From Lucinisca nassula (taxonomy: Eukaryota; Mollusca; Bivalvia; Lucinida; Lucinidae): DNA of 64,000 nt. A model generated the notes under the pieces. It was not told the origin of the DNA. It was given only the letters and a program-made list of their open reading frames with translations, and made no database searches. Position 1 is the first letter of the stretch. Each line of letters starts with the position of its first letter. The stretch spans positions 60,966,587 to 61,030,586 of the forward strand of contig OY757019.1 of assembly GCA_963580285.1 (NCBI GenBank), read 5' to 3'. Positions 21,655 to 32,211 of this stretch are shown piece after piece. A program made the position numbers and the translations under genes.

Positions 21655-21960
21655 TTGCGATAACACCCGTATAACATAGGGCATACTTTCATATCCGGAA
21701 AACGGATATTTTTCTGATGAAATTTGTCATAGTTTTCTTATTTATATACCAAGCATAGGTTTGGGTGTTCGTTAGAACCGCCTCAATAAGGCGGTTCTAA
21801 CTAGTACCCACAACCTATGGTTTTGAGCAGAAATAAGCCAAATAATGTTTACCGTTGCAAACCTGTTTTTCTCTCTATAAATTGCGGTTTAAAGGGGTAT
21901 TCATTTCACAGACTTGTTAACGTGGTGAAGGGAGATATTACATATGAAATTATTTACTTG
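21655..21960. mobile_element. Palindromic element copy
   Basis: The centre GTTAGAACCGCCTCAATAAGGCGGTTCTAAC (about 21770-21800) is a near-perfect palindrome flanked by CATAGGTTTGGGTGTTC and GTACCCACAACCTATG. The left flank (ACCCGTATAACATAGGGCAT) matches the left part of the element inserted at 5128, and the right flank carries the AAATTGCGGTTTAAAGGGG motif seen at 5620. The open stretch at 21817-22008 lies within this repeat. Confidence 0.65.
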
Positions 21961-21994
21961 AAAAAGTCCAATTTAAGCCAAAAACAAGACTTTC

Positions 21995-23385
21995 GCAAAG
22001 TCAGGTAATAATTACACAATAACAACAACAATAATAATAATAATAATAAAAATTATAATATAATAATGATACTAATAACTATTTTGATAATTTAATGATA
22101 ATGATGACACTGTATAAACACGGCATTAATGGACTTCTGATGTTCTTGGTGTTGAAAAGTAGGGTGCTAAGTATAAAGAAGACCAGTCTCTTTGCTGATT
22201 GTAATTTCGCTAAGGCTGTGGTCACATGATCAATCTCTGTCGATTTCAACTATGGCAATTTTACACTCTTAAATTCAACACAGGTTTTCCAAAATATCAA
22301 ACTCTCCAATTCAGACATTCTATCTATCGAAGTCACAAAAATATCGGAATAGACAAATTTACATTCTTATTGAATTTGATACTGTAAATTCAGTAATCAT
22401 GTCGACATAGTCTAGTAATTCTAGTTTATTATAGGAATGAAATTCATTTGTTTTCGATGTGTAAGCTCCAGCGAATCACTCAGAAACTTAGCTTTATGCT
22501 GAGTTCGAAATCGCGCGCAATGTGCACAATTATCGAGAATTTGAAATGTAAATTTATATCTCAACTAAAAATGAACTGTTTTTATAATGAGATATCATTG
22601 CATGTTCCTTTCCGAAATAGTGCAATGCAATCATGATCGAGTCACTTGATATGACACAGTTTGTGTCATATTTTTTCTTGTTTATGACCTAAGAATGTAG
22701 ATGTTCATCGAGGCAATATATCCGTGTAATGAATATTTTCGTAAATCCAACTTTATATAGGGAAAAGTCGGGTTTATATTATTTTATTTCATATATTTTT
22801 GTTCAAAACAGGGATCTTTTAGCAGTTTTAGCGAGCACACATTATCTACGTCTGTTTCATCTGGAGTTTAGGATTCATGTAGTTATAACGAGTCATATCG
22901 TTATATCGAATACCGGCATAAATACGGTTGACCGTACCACTGTGTTACATTTTGAATTTGAACTTCCTAGAATTGTTTGGCTATTAACGAGGCCGCTTTC
23001 AACAATTTCACCTTGATATTTTTCTCTATGTGAGTTTTAAGGGAACATTCGATACAGGGGCACACGAATCAATGTTGTGCCGGGGAAACTACCGAAAATG
23101 TGAAAACAGTTGTTTTATTTTAATTGTCTTTCACACACAATAAATCATACATTTTGTCCCTTTCTGAACAACTAACGTCAAAACGAAACCAACCAAATAC
23201 GGACATGCCACAAAGCAGGGAAATTATGTGTCATATTTATGACACATTAAGAAAATTTAAGCCCAAAATGTTTATACTTTTCATGACCTCAAAGTCTTAT
23301 TTATGGTTTTCTTGATGTACATTTAAGGCATTTCCCTCAAGCGTTAAGCTATCTTGCACACAATTTTCTCATAATTCCCGAGTAA
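21995..23385. other. Unassigned AT-rich sequence with an (AAT)n run and two small palindromes
   Basis: Contains (AAT)n at 22020-22075 and two related perfect hairpins, at 22649-22671 and 23226-23247, based on TGTGTCAT. Open stretches at 22448, 22729 and 23124 have no domain. No gene is supported. Confidence 0.45.
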
Positions 23386-24096
23386 TGTTTAGATTGGGTA
23401 CAACATGGCTATTGTACGACAGACTGCATGCATGGTAGTTAACCCAATCACGGTTGGCAACTTTGCTTCCCTCTTTAATTGCACGCCGGTGGGTCAGGCT
23501 TCAGATTCTATGACGGCTCCAACGTAAAGGCTTATTGAAAATTAGAGAGATAATGTCGGTTGGTGCCTGATGCTCTGTCTCTGGTCGGGCTCATCGGAGT
23601 CTAACTGTTGGTTTTCTTTTGCTCCAGCATTTCAGTGGTTTCTTGCTGTCGAGTCCTCACCGTTGTCTCACCTCTGTGGTTCTTTGATTTTTGTGTTCAC
23701 GGAAATGTTGCACTGATGAGTTAGGAGGCCTTCATGCGGACTGAACAAATTATTTGTCTAAATCGCGACGGAAGTAAGGGCGAGGATTGTGGCCACGTAA
23801 AATCAATTTAAGCCCCCCAGTGGAAATCTTCCACTGACCGTTCCAAGGCGGCTCTTCTGTGGCGATTTATTTATGTTGTTGTTTGTTACTTACTGTGTGT
23901 ATCACTTGTGTCTTTTGGTTTTGGATGACCATATGGCCATTTTGTGGGAAAGTAACTGTCCTTATGGACTTCCTTTGTTTAGGTTTCCATTATGGTCTGG
24001 TCGCTTAATGTTTGTATTTCTTTCCCTTTGGTGTCTTTTATGGGTGGAGTAAGTTAATTGTATCAATTCTTGATCTTTGTTTTACTTCTACTTTTC
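23386..24096 (+). mobile_element. Naiad-type Penelope-like element, 3' end copy
   Basis: Matches the last ~40 codons and full 3' UTR of the long element at 28.6-32.8 kb, starting near the RYKKIGYNM segment and including the TAA stop in CAACGTAAAGGC. It then follows the 3' UTR through the poly-C (6 C here) plus AGTGGAAATCTTCCACT hairpin to TTTACTTCTACTTTT. It is 5' truncated, as expected for target-primed reverse transcription, and only a few percent different from the long copy by eye. Confidence 0.9.
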
Positions 24097-24400
24097 ATAT
24101 TTTTATACCCCCGCAAACGAAGTTTGAAGGGGGTATATAGGAGTCAGCTTGTCGTCTGTCGCCGTCTGTCGTCGTCGGTCCGTTACAAAAAATCTTTAAC
24201 ATTGCTCATAACTTCCTCATTCTTTGACCGATTTCTTTAATATTCACACACCACACACCTTGCCACTAGTACTTAAGATTGATATACACAAACCTGACCT
24301 TGACCTTTAAGTTGACCTTCCTCAAGGTCAAATACTTGTAAAAATCTGACAACGCATGCGGGGGTATAATTGGCGCCCGTTAGGCGGCAGCTCTAGTTTA
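24097..24400 (+). mobile_element. Short Helitron/Helentron-like non-autonomous element
   Basis: The 5' side holds TTATACCCCCGCAAACG and, 15 nt on, GGGGGTATA, which pair. The 3' side holds GCGGGGGTATAA, the complement of the 5' motif, then CGCC-CGTTA-GGCG (a small hairpin) and CAGCTCTAGTT. The final CTAG after a hairpin fits the CTRR rule of Helitron 3' ends. Assignment is inference; no Rep/helicase is present. Confidence 0.5.
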
Positions 24401-25430
24401 GAAAATGAAAACGCTATAATTTTAACGGGCCTAAATACTAGGAATGGCTAAAATGTGAACAATACGCTTTCTGGTGGCCCTATTCAGGGCAATTATTTGA
24501 CATGTATGGTTATTATTTATTTATTCATTTATTTATTTAAGCTTGCGCAATATTGAGAGTTCATGGCTCAAAGAAGGTGATTTTTTTTTTCAAAAATGAT
24601 AAATACCTGGTGTTGTAAAGCCCCTATCAAACGTACGATTAACAAGAGTGGTGACTGACCTGTTAATGTGATGAGCAGCAAAGTGTCAAATATGAACAAC
24701 TTAGGTACTTTATATTGCCGACTGCACAAATCTAATCCAACAGCTGCACAAAATAAGGTAAACCAATTTGACCGTGTTTCCCTATACGCAAACCGAAGGT
24801 GACATTCCCTTGGGCGTGGGAGTGGGAATGGTGGAGGGGGTGGGTTAGGGTACTTCCATCTTTGGCTTCTGTGTCCCAACAATGGATCTCATTGTAATTC
24901 AAACACTGCCATTGGAAATCTTAAGGTCTGTGCTTTCTCTTCAACCTTAATTCGGCGATCATTACATATTTAGGTTTCTACAGAAATGACCATTTCCTAT
25001 GTAGCGGAATCAGCAGGCCTCCTTACCATGAGCCGTCTTCAAGTGAAGCAGGATTTTTATCACTCCAAGTCTCAGTCTATCGCCGGTGAATTCCACATTA
25101 AACAGCCCCACATACCCCTCCGGTGAGGAAATTTATTACTGCCCTAAACTCACAGTTTTGTTTTATCATCATTACTTAATATTCAGCAATAGTGACAGAC
25201 ATCTGAGAATCACACACGTAATCCTGGTATGTATGAACTGGTGCGTTGTCTAGATATGTAAAGTAATGCGGTGTGACCTCATCTCATACATTTCAACATC
25301 AATGCTCCTGTACTTTATGGGGTACTCCATGTCCTAGAAACGTAAGTAACAAACGCTCGGCTAATACAAGCCTTTCATACTTGCCTTATCCACTAAGGCA
25401 TCGTAGACTGACTTTTGTCATACTTACCCC
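24401..25430. other. Unassigned sequence
   Basis: No gene seen. A Pro-rich minus-strand frame at 24568-24882 comes from the G-rich stretch around 24830 and is not persuasive. Confidence 0.4.
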
Positions 25431-25624
25431 TTAACCTGCTGAATATGTATATATGTCACACCCCCTACCGATTATCAACCAATCAGATTACTTGATGCAA
25501 ATTATTGCAACAGATTCCCAATCTGAATGGCAAACAATGTAGATCCTGATCAGATGGCTTCTGATCTGGATCTTCATTGTTTGGAAAATAAGGCATATCC
25601 TGACTCAGGCAGGACAAGGGTTAA
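25431..25624. mobile_element. TTAA-type MITE, full length
   Basis: The ends are TTAACCTGCTGAATATG and CAGGACAAGGGTTAA. The inner palindrome AGATCCTGATCAGATGG / CTTCTGATCTGGATCTTC flanks the centre at about 25550, with the AAACAATG / CATTGTTTG pair outside it. Length 194 bp, non-coding. The copies at 42170 and 438 share ends and palindrome. Confidence 0.8.
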
Positions 25625-26340
25625 CAGCAGTTTTGGCGACAGTTGCGACGGAAAACAGTAGAACTCAACTTGATGTTTCTGGTGGAGCTGCTACTATGCG
25701 CGTATAATGCGTCGGTGCCTGTCGCCTTTTTGTTACAACAACACCTGCCTAATGGCGCCTTCGAAAAGAACAATGTAGAAAGTTGAGTGTTAATTGCCCA
25801 AGAGCCAACAAATTCATTGTTATATAACTGCCTTCCTTGCCGCCAGACGGTGAGCATGCTAAGAATGTCCTGAGACATCTAAGTGACCGTGTACCTACCA
25901 ACATTTGATCCCGACTTTTTTCAGACTTTCGGACACACACATTTAACAATAAGATAATGTCTTAACACAGGCTTGACAAAATACATCCCGACGCATAATC
26001 AGAATAATCATCAATTCGATATGGCAGACATGTCAGTCTTGCAACAATTCATACGGTGGTTATATAAATATTAGGTCTGCTCTGTAGAGCTAGGAAATGC
26101 TCCCTATATAATGGGCTCCCTCGAGAAGCGTATTGCGTACCCTAGCTACACAATAAGCTACCTAGTAGTATATTGTGTACCTTATCTACAAAGGGGGCAT
26201 TTTTTCATTTCCTCTGTTCCTCCACTTTAATTGCCTTTTCCCTTAATCTTCTTAGTCTCCGTTTTCTCTTCTTTGCTATCTCTTCTATCTCCTTTCTCCC
26301 TCTTTCTGGGAGACGACGCAAAATGTTAATATACTCTTGT
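25625..26340. other. Unassigned sequence
   Basis: Several overlapping short frames with no domain. TACACAATAAGCTACCTAGT and AGTATATTGTGTACC near 26148-26185 form a weak inverted pair. No gene supported. Confidence 0.35.
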
Positions 26341-26545
26341 AGACAAAAATCAATGTATGCTTGTATAGGTTTGGTGTCCACGTCAACAATATTTCAGCCA
26401 TTTTGGGGACGCTGCCTTCAATATTGTGGGATTTGCACCCTGCTTGAAAAAAAAAAAAGACACCCAAGTCCTGAAATCCCATTGACCGACCCAGAAAACA
26501 TCTATATTTGTATTTAAAGACGGTCCGACCCATACCACTTTGCTT
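26341..26545 (-). mobile_element. SINE family A, diverged minus-strand copy
   Basis: On the minus strand it reads AGTATGGGTCGGACCGTC near the right end, GGTCAATGGGATTTCAG in the middle and CCACAATATTGAAGGCAGCG near the left end. These correspond to the family's middle and 3' part. It is heavily decayed, with a poly-T/A insertion. Confidence 0.5.
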
Positions 26546-27009
26546 GTGCAGTCTTGCAGTACTCAAGTTTCAAATTCGTTTGCAGGTCTGTCACAGAGGC
26601 ACCATACGACCCTTCTATTTCACTAAACCCCATTGAGCGGGAATAGCACGATCCGAAGAGTGCCTTTTATTGAACTTTATAGCAGAATTTATTTTTCATG
26701 CCAGTCTGTTCACCCACCTTAAAAATGGTCTTGGCTGTTAATCTCATCGTCGTGATTTTTTTAGCTCACCGTCACGTATTGACGAGCTGATCTTTTGGGA
26801 TCACTTTTTGTCCGTCGTCCGTCGTGCGTGCGTCCGTGCGTAAACAATTTCTACAAACGACATCTCCGAAACCACTGATTGGATTTTGATCAAAATTCAC
26901 AGGAATGATCCCTAGGTGGTCCCCTTTCAAAGTTGTTCAAATGGTTCCGGTTCGTTGCACATCTAGGTCACAGGAGCCAAAAACAGATTTTTCACCGAAA
27001 ACTTAAAAA

Positions 27010-28200
27010 AATTTCTTCTCTGAAACCCCACGGCCCAGGTCTTTGATATTTGGTATCAAGCTTCATCTAGTGGGCCCCTACCAAGAATGTTCAAACTATA
27101 GTGCTTTGGCCAAAAATGCCCCCGCCCCGGGTCCATTTGGTTTTACCTAGGATTATATAGGGAAAATCTTTAAAAAATCTTCTTCTCTGAAACCGCAAGG
27201 CCCAGGTATTTGATATTTGGTATGAAGCTTCATGTAGTAGACCCCTACCAAGATTGTTTATATTTTTAGTGCTGGGGCCAAAAATGCCACCACCCCGGGG
27301 CCCTTTGGTTTTGCATGGGCTTATATAAGGGACATCTTTAAAAATCTTCTTCTCTGAAACCGCGAAGCCCAGGTCTTTGCTATTTGGTATGAAGCTTCAT
27401 CTAGTGGACCCTTACCAAGATTGTTCAAATTATAGTGCTGGGGAGCAAAATGCCCCCGCCCCGGGACCCTTTTGGTTTTACATGGGCTTATATAGACAGA
27501 ATCTTGAAAAATCTTCTTCTCTGAAACCGCAAGGCCCAGGTCTTTTCTATTTGGTATGAAGCTTCATCTAGTGGACTCTTACCAATATTGTTCAAATTAC
27601 AGTGCTGGGACCAAAAATGCCCCTGCCCTGGGCCTTTTGGTTTTACAAAGGCTTATATAGGGAAAATCTTTAAAAATCTTCTCTGAAACGGCAAGGCCCA
27701 GGTATTTGATATTTGGTATGAAGCTTCATCTCGTGGACCTCTTCCAAGATTGTTCAAATTATAGCCCTTGGGCCAAACATGCCCCCGCTCCGGGGCCCTT
27801 TGGTTTTACATAGGCTTATATAGCGAAAATCTGGAAAAATCTTCTCCTCTGAAACAACAAGGCCTAGGTAGTTGATATTTGGTATGAAACTTTATCTAGT
27901 GGACCTCTACCAAGATTGTTCAAATAATAGCTCTGAGACCAAAAATGCATCCGCCTCAGGGCCCTTTGGTTTTACATAGACTTATATATGGAAAATCTTT
28001 AAAGGTCTTCTTCTGTGAAACCACAAGGCCTAGGTCTTTGATATTTGGTGTGGAATTTCATCTAGTTGACCACTATCAAGATTGTTCAAATTATAGCCCT
28101 GGGACCAAAAATGTCCCCGCCCCAAGACCCTTTGGTTTTACATAGACTTATATAGGGAAATCTTTAAAAAATCTTCTTCTCTGAAAAGGCAAGGCCCATG
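27010..28200 (+). repeat. Tandem array, ~167-bp units
   Basis: Units begin TCTTCTTCTCTGAAACCGCA and contain GATATTTGGTATGAAGCTTC, CCAAGATTGTTCAAATTATA and CCCTTTGGTTTTACATAGGC. Starts are near 27012, 27178, 27345, 27513, 27675 (shortened), 27842, 28008 and 28175. Frames such as 27377-27559 and 27945-28145 lie inside the units and are not genes. Confidence 0.9.
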
Positions 28201-28204
28201 TCTT

Positions 28205-28521
28205 TAGGATTACTTTATGAGTATCGCACTAGTCAGAACGTATTTATCTTCACTGCAGCTGGTGCTGTGCCGTGTGGCGGCCGTAAAAGGTCTCCCCGTA
28301 CATCCATCATTGTGCAGATTATATTTTCTGGTCCTTTGGGATCATTGAGTTCATTAAGAATCATTTTGAAAATAGAGTTCTGCTTAAGCCGATGCTAGGG
28401 GGCGTGGCCGGTGAAGCACATTTCAGTACTGGTCATGAACAGACTCAATAAAACCGAGTCTGCTTTTTTCGTTTATTTGGTGTATTCTTTGCTTCCAAAG
28501 GATCTCACTATTCAGAACGTA
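28205..28521 (+). mobile_element. Small retroelement-like insertion sharing the Penelope 5' block
   Basis: The motif CAGAACGTATTT occurs at both sides (near 28235 and 28510), each preceded by CACTA, and may be a ~19-bp duplication. Inside is the block GTGCCGTGTGGCGGCCGTAA with TCTCCCCGTACA, also at 28656 and 46798. A hairpin CAGACTC-AATAAAACC-GAGTCTG follows at about 28441-28463, with a polyadenylation-type AATAAA in its loop, then a T-run. Nature uncertain. Confidence 0.5.
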
Positions 28522-29239
28522 TTTGATATTTGGAATGGAGCTTCATCTAGTGGACCTCTATCAAGATTGTTCAAATTATAGCCCTCGGGCCACAAATGCC
28601 CCCGCCCCAGGGCCCTTTAGTTTTACATAGACTTGCATATCAGGGCTGTTTTGTTTGTGCCGTGTGGCGGCTGTAAAAGGTCTCCCCGTACATGCATTTA
28701 ATGCTCTTATTTTTCCAATCCTCAGGGATTGCTTATGCAATTGCTTTTCACTGTTCCATCAATTGACATCCTTTAGATACCTGTTGAAGGTCATTATTAA
28801 ACCGATGTTCGTTCCTCGTTGTATAACAACTGCTTGTTTGACATCCCTGTACTTTAAGTAGACTAGGATGTTTTGTGGGCTTTTGTTGTACCTTCCTTCT
28901 ATTCGAAGGAATCTACTTCAGTATTTATTTAATAACCGGTATGAACATCGCTTTAGTTTTGACGGTATCACAACCTTATTAACAAAAATGAGTATTACAA
29001 ATACATTTAAAATATCAATATCACCCCTTAGGTTACACTCTGCTTCTTCTGTACGGATTCCCCATTCTATTAAGAACTTTAATACTATGTTGCCTTCGGT
29101 ATTGGTTAGACCCTTAAATCTGTCTTCTGTAACTTCAGTAAATCTCAAAGGAGCAGGCAATACCAATGTTTTTGGGAGTAGTCTTCGTATAAGACTATCT
29201 CCTCTCAAATCGCCCATCCTTCGAAAATATACTAATCCG

Positions 29240-29866
29240 TGGAAAAGAAGTGGAATGTATCCTAGTATTTCTAAGTGCAATGCCAAGAGGTGCAGATGTT
29301 GTTCGCATTTAAGCACTGCGTCTACCGTTACTTCATCTGTAAACGGTAGACGCTTCTCTGTAGTTAACATGTCTGATTTGATATGACAGTCTACAGATTT
29401 AATTTATCTAATTACTTGACGTGCTGCAAACTGTAATATGCAGTGCGTCGGTCAAACTAACCGCATGCTTAAAACTAGATTGAACGAGCATTATCGTAGA
29501 ATGAGTAAGCCTAAGAAAACTGACACTTTCTTGTACCGTCACTTTCGACGTACAGGTCATTCTGTAAATAACATTGCTATACAACCAGTGGAAAAACTTT
29601 ATTACGATGCAAATTCTACATCTAGATTCAAAATAATCAAAAGACATGATGCTGAACTGAAATGGATTAAATTTTTACAGACCCCTTTTCCACTGGGATT
29701 TAATGACAACATTTATCATGAGAGTAATATTTCCAGAATGCCGGACTTTGATATTTTCTCACTCCTGGAATGTCGAAAACGCAGAACTAGATCTCACGGC
29801 ACCAGGAAAAATGGTAACTTTAAACGTAAATCTCGTGCGTTTAAACGAAACAATACTAGACTGAAG
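29240..29866 (+). other. GIY-YIG endonuclease domain of the Naiad frame
   Basis: A Cys-rich segment (KCNAKRCRCC near 29273-29302) precedes the core. The core has DLIYLIT (GIY part, 29396-29416), TGA at 29417, then CNMQCVGQTNRMLKTRLNEH from 29432. VGQT-x-R-x5-R-x2-EH is the family pattern, followed by FLYRHFRRTGHS, with the His residues of the CCHH-type Penelope endonuclease. Canonical domains have Cys right after the IYL-x-T segment, which is where TGA 29417 falls. The Tyr of the YIG half is Cys (TGC) here, a likely disabling change. A basic tail (KRRTRSHGTRKNGNFKRK) leads to TGA 29867. Confidence 0.85.
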
Positions 29867-29869
29867 TGA

Positions 29870-30709
29870 CTGTCAATTATATTATTAAATCATGGACGCC
29901 ACTCTATGCTTTCATTTTTAAGTTCATTACCCGTTCCTGTTTTACGTCTTCTGGACACCGAGGCGAATAAATTCTACGATAGTTCTCATCAGTTATATGA
30001 TGCAGCTCTCTTAACTAGAGGCTATACTCAGCATACTCTCCGTCCTTACATTGATTCTGAAATTAATCATGAACGCCATTTCTTCAAAATATCATTCATT
30101 AATAAGGGTATAGATTTTATAGATTTGCCCAGTATCTTCCGTGAGAGATCGGTACTTTCTTCCATTCCTGCTTATTTTCAAAATACTGAAACACCTATAT
30201 TTTGCTATAAATATAACAAACCTGTTAGATCTATCATTTTTAATTTCAACAAACTTGTTTCAGATCTTGATATTGATACTAATACTCCTGATTCATGTGA
30301 TTGTAAAAACTCAAAGTATTGTTATCCTGCTGCTGGTCATGTAATTACTGGCAATTTTAAAATTATTCCTGATTCTAGGAGAAGGAATATAATTTCTAAA
30401 GGACCGAAATATCGGTTTCCTTCTAAAATTGATTTCAGTAAATGTAGAGATGAAATCGCTGCTCCATTGAATGAATTCGGTAATCGATGGTGTAAGCGAG
30501 AGTATGTTGAGCATAAAGCCCTTAAGGACTGGAAACTTAGCATTTTAAAACTAGTGAATAAACGCATTTCTTTCTATTCTCAAAATACTAATTTATTACC
30601 TCCTAAGCCCAAGACGTCTTTACGTCATCTTAAACTAGGTATTCAAGAATTTCACAAGAAGTTTGTTTTGGCCCCTGCAGACAAGGCCGCTAACAACGTC
30701 GTCGTTGTG
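29870..30709 (+). other. CxC linker and N-terminal RT extension of the Naiad frame
   Basis: Open from TGA 29867 to TGA 30710 in the same frame as the endonuclease. It includes GYTQHTLRPYIDSEINH near 30019-30069, the CDC motif at 30296-30304 with KYCYPAAGHV just after, and the segment ADKAANNVVVV immediately before TGA 30710. The CxC linker between endonuclease and RT is the published hallmark of N-terminal-endonuclease Penelope-like elements. The ADKxxNxVVV segment belongs to the RT fingers. Confidence 0.8.
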
Positions 30710-30712
30710 TGA

Positions 30713-32211
30713 CGGCTCCACTATGTTAACACGCTTAAGCAGGAGCTTGTTGGTACTAAGGCCTATGAACTTCTGCCTTTAGCTGAAGAGAGAGCTATAG
30801 TAGATAAACATGTTTGTCTTTCAGCCACCAAGTTTGCTGTGTGTGTTAACGAAGGCCAAGACAAGCTTCCTACGCTATACTGGTTACCAAAACTTCATAA
30901 AAAAACTTACAAAGCACGGTTTATTGCAAATTCTAGCTCTTGCACTACCACTGAACTTTCTAAATTATTAACTTCCTGTCTTACTGCTATTAAAACGCAT
31001 GTAATTAAATATTGTGATAAAGTCTTTGAAAGATCAGGAAGAAATCTGTTTTGGTCTATACAAAATTCGAATGAGGTTTTAAATAAATTGAAATCTAGAC
31101 ATTTTCGGCTTCTAGTCTGTCTACCTACGATTTTTCCACTCTTTACACTACACTTCCTCATAATCTTATAAAAGAAAAGCTTAATGATTTAACTGAATGG
31201 GCTTTTCACAGAGAAGATTCTCTCTATCTTGCATGTAATGTCAGAAATGCATTTTTCACTTCTATAGAGCATAAGAATTATACACTTTGGTCATGTCAGA
31301 AAGTGTGTGATGCCCTCACCTTTCTACTTGACAATATTTATATTAGATTCGGTACTAAGTTATTTAGACAAATTGTGGGTATTCCGATGGGTACTAATTG
31401 CGCACCTCTTGTGGCTGATCTGTTCTTGTATTGTTATGAAAGAGACTTCATTTTGTCGCTTTCCATTGATAACCAATCTGAAATTATTGAAGCTTTTAGC
31501 TCTACTTCTAGATATTTAGATGATTTATTAAATATTGATAATACCTATTTTGATGGTTTGATCAGTCAGATTTACCCCCTAGAACTTCAGTTAAATAAAG
31601 CAAATTCTTCTGATACCGAGGCCCCGTTTTTGGATTTACATCTATCTATTGTAGATGGATTTGTTTCGTGCAAAATTAATGATAAACGCGATGACTTTGA
31701 TTTTGAGATTGTAAATTTTCCTTTTTTGGATGGTGATGTTCCTCGTGCGCCATCCTATGGCGTTTATATTTCGCAATTAATTCGATTTACTAGAGTGTGT
31801 AGTCATGTAACTGACTTCAACACTCGTAATAAATTATTAACGGCTAAACTCCTTAATCAGGGTTATCGGTACCATAAACTACGCAAAGCCTTTTCAAAAT
31901 TTTATAGACGCCATTCTGATTTAATTTCAAAATTCAATATTGGACTTAAATCTCTTCTGCAACAAGGACTATCGGAACCCGAATTTTATGGTGACTTAGT
32001 ATATAAATTCAGAAAAATATATAACCGCAATGACTTCAGCACCCAATTTCGTAAAATCATTCTTCGATATAAAAAGATTGGGTACAACATGGATATTATA
32101 CGACAGACTGCATGCATGGTAGTTAACCCAATCACGGTTGGCAACTTTGCTTCCCTCTTTAATTGCACGCCGGTGGGTCAGGCCTCAGATTCTATGACGG
32201 CTCCAACGTAA
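30713..32211 (+). other. Reverse transcriptase domain of the Naiad frame
   Basis: Motifs in order: WLPKLHK at 30881-30901 and the fingers/IANSS segment near 30919-30939. Then STYDFSTLYTTLPH (first catalytic Asp) follows in the +1 frame after the break near 31107, with IGIPMGTNCAPLVADLF near 31378-31428 and the catalytic YLDD at 31513-31524. PFLDLHLSI near 31627 and a thumb-like tail with GYRYHKLRKAF follow. YLDD and the GIPMGTNxAP block are typical of Penelope-like RTs, which are related to telomerase RT. It ends in ASDSMTAPT and TAA. Confidence 0.9.

Larger units (their letters stand above)
28868..32211 (+). pseudogene. Naiad polyprotein: GIY-YIG endonuclease + CxC linker + reverse transcriptase, with four in-frame TGA codons
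   Basis: The product would insert element copies by endonuclease nicking and target-primed reverse transcription. The ATG at 28868 follows an in-frame TAG at 28859. One frame runs to about 31107, broken only by TGA at 29384, 29417, 29867 and 30710. The frame then shifts by one base (apparent 1-nt deletion near 31107, inside the RT) and runs to TAA at 32209-32211, about 1,110 codons in all. No in-frame TAA or TAG occurs before that. Known clam Naiads encode selenoproteins, so the TGAs are best read as candidate selenocysteine codons; ordinary nonsense mutation is the alternative. The frameshift and a Tyr-to-Cys change in the endonuclease suggest this copy is no longer active. Confidence 0.85.

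Noticed and set aside
27010..28200. CRISPR-like array
   Set aside because: Units are ~167 bp, contiguous and diverged with no unique spacers; this is a eukaryotic tandem repeat.
28918..29370. 150-codon minus-strand frame
   Set aside because: It is the antisense of the Naiad N-terminal region; the plus strand carries the recognisable domains.
28868..30712. Reading the TGAs as ordinary pseudogene decay
   Set aside because: Not excluded, but less likely: all four in-frame stops are TGA, one sits at an expected Cys, and one is shared by a second copy.
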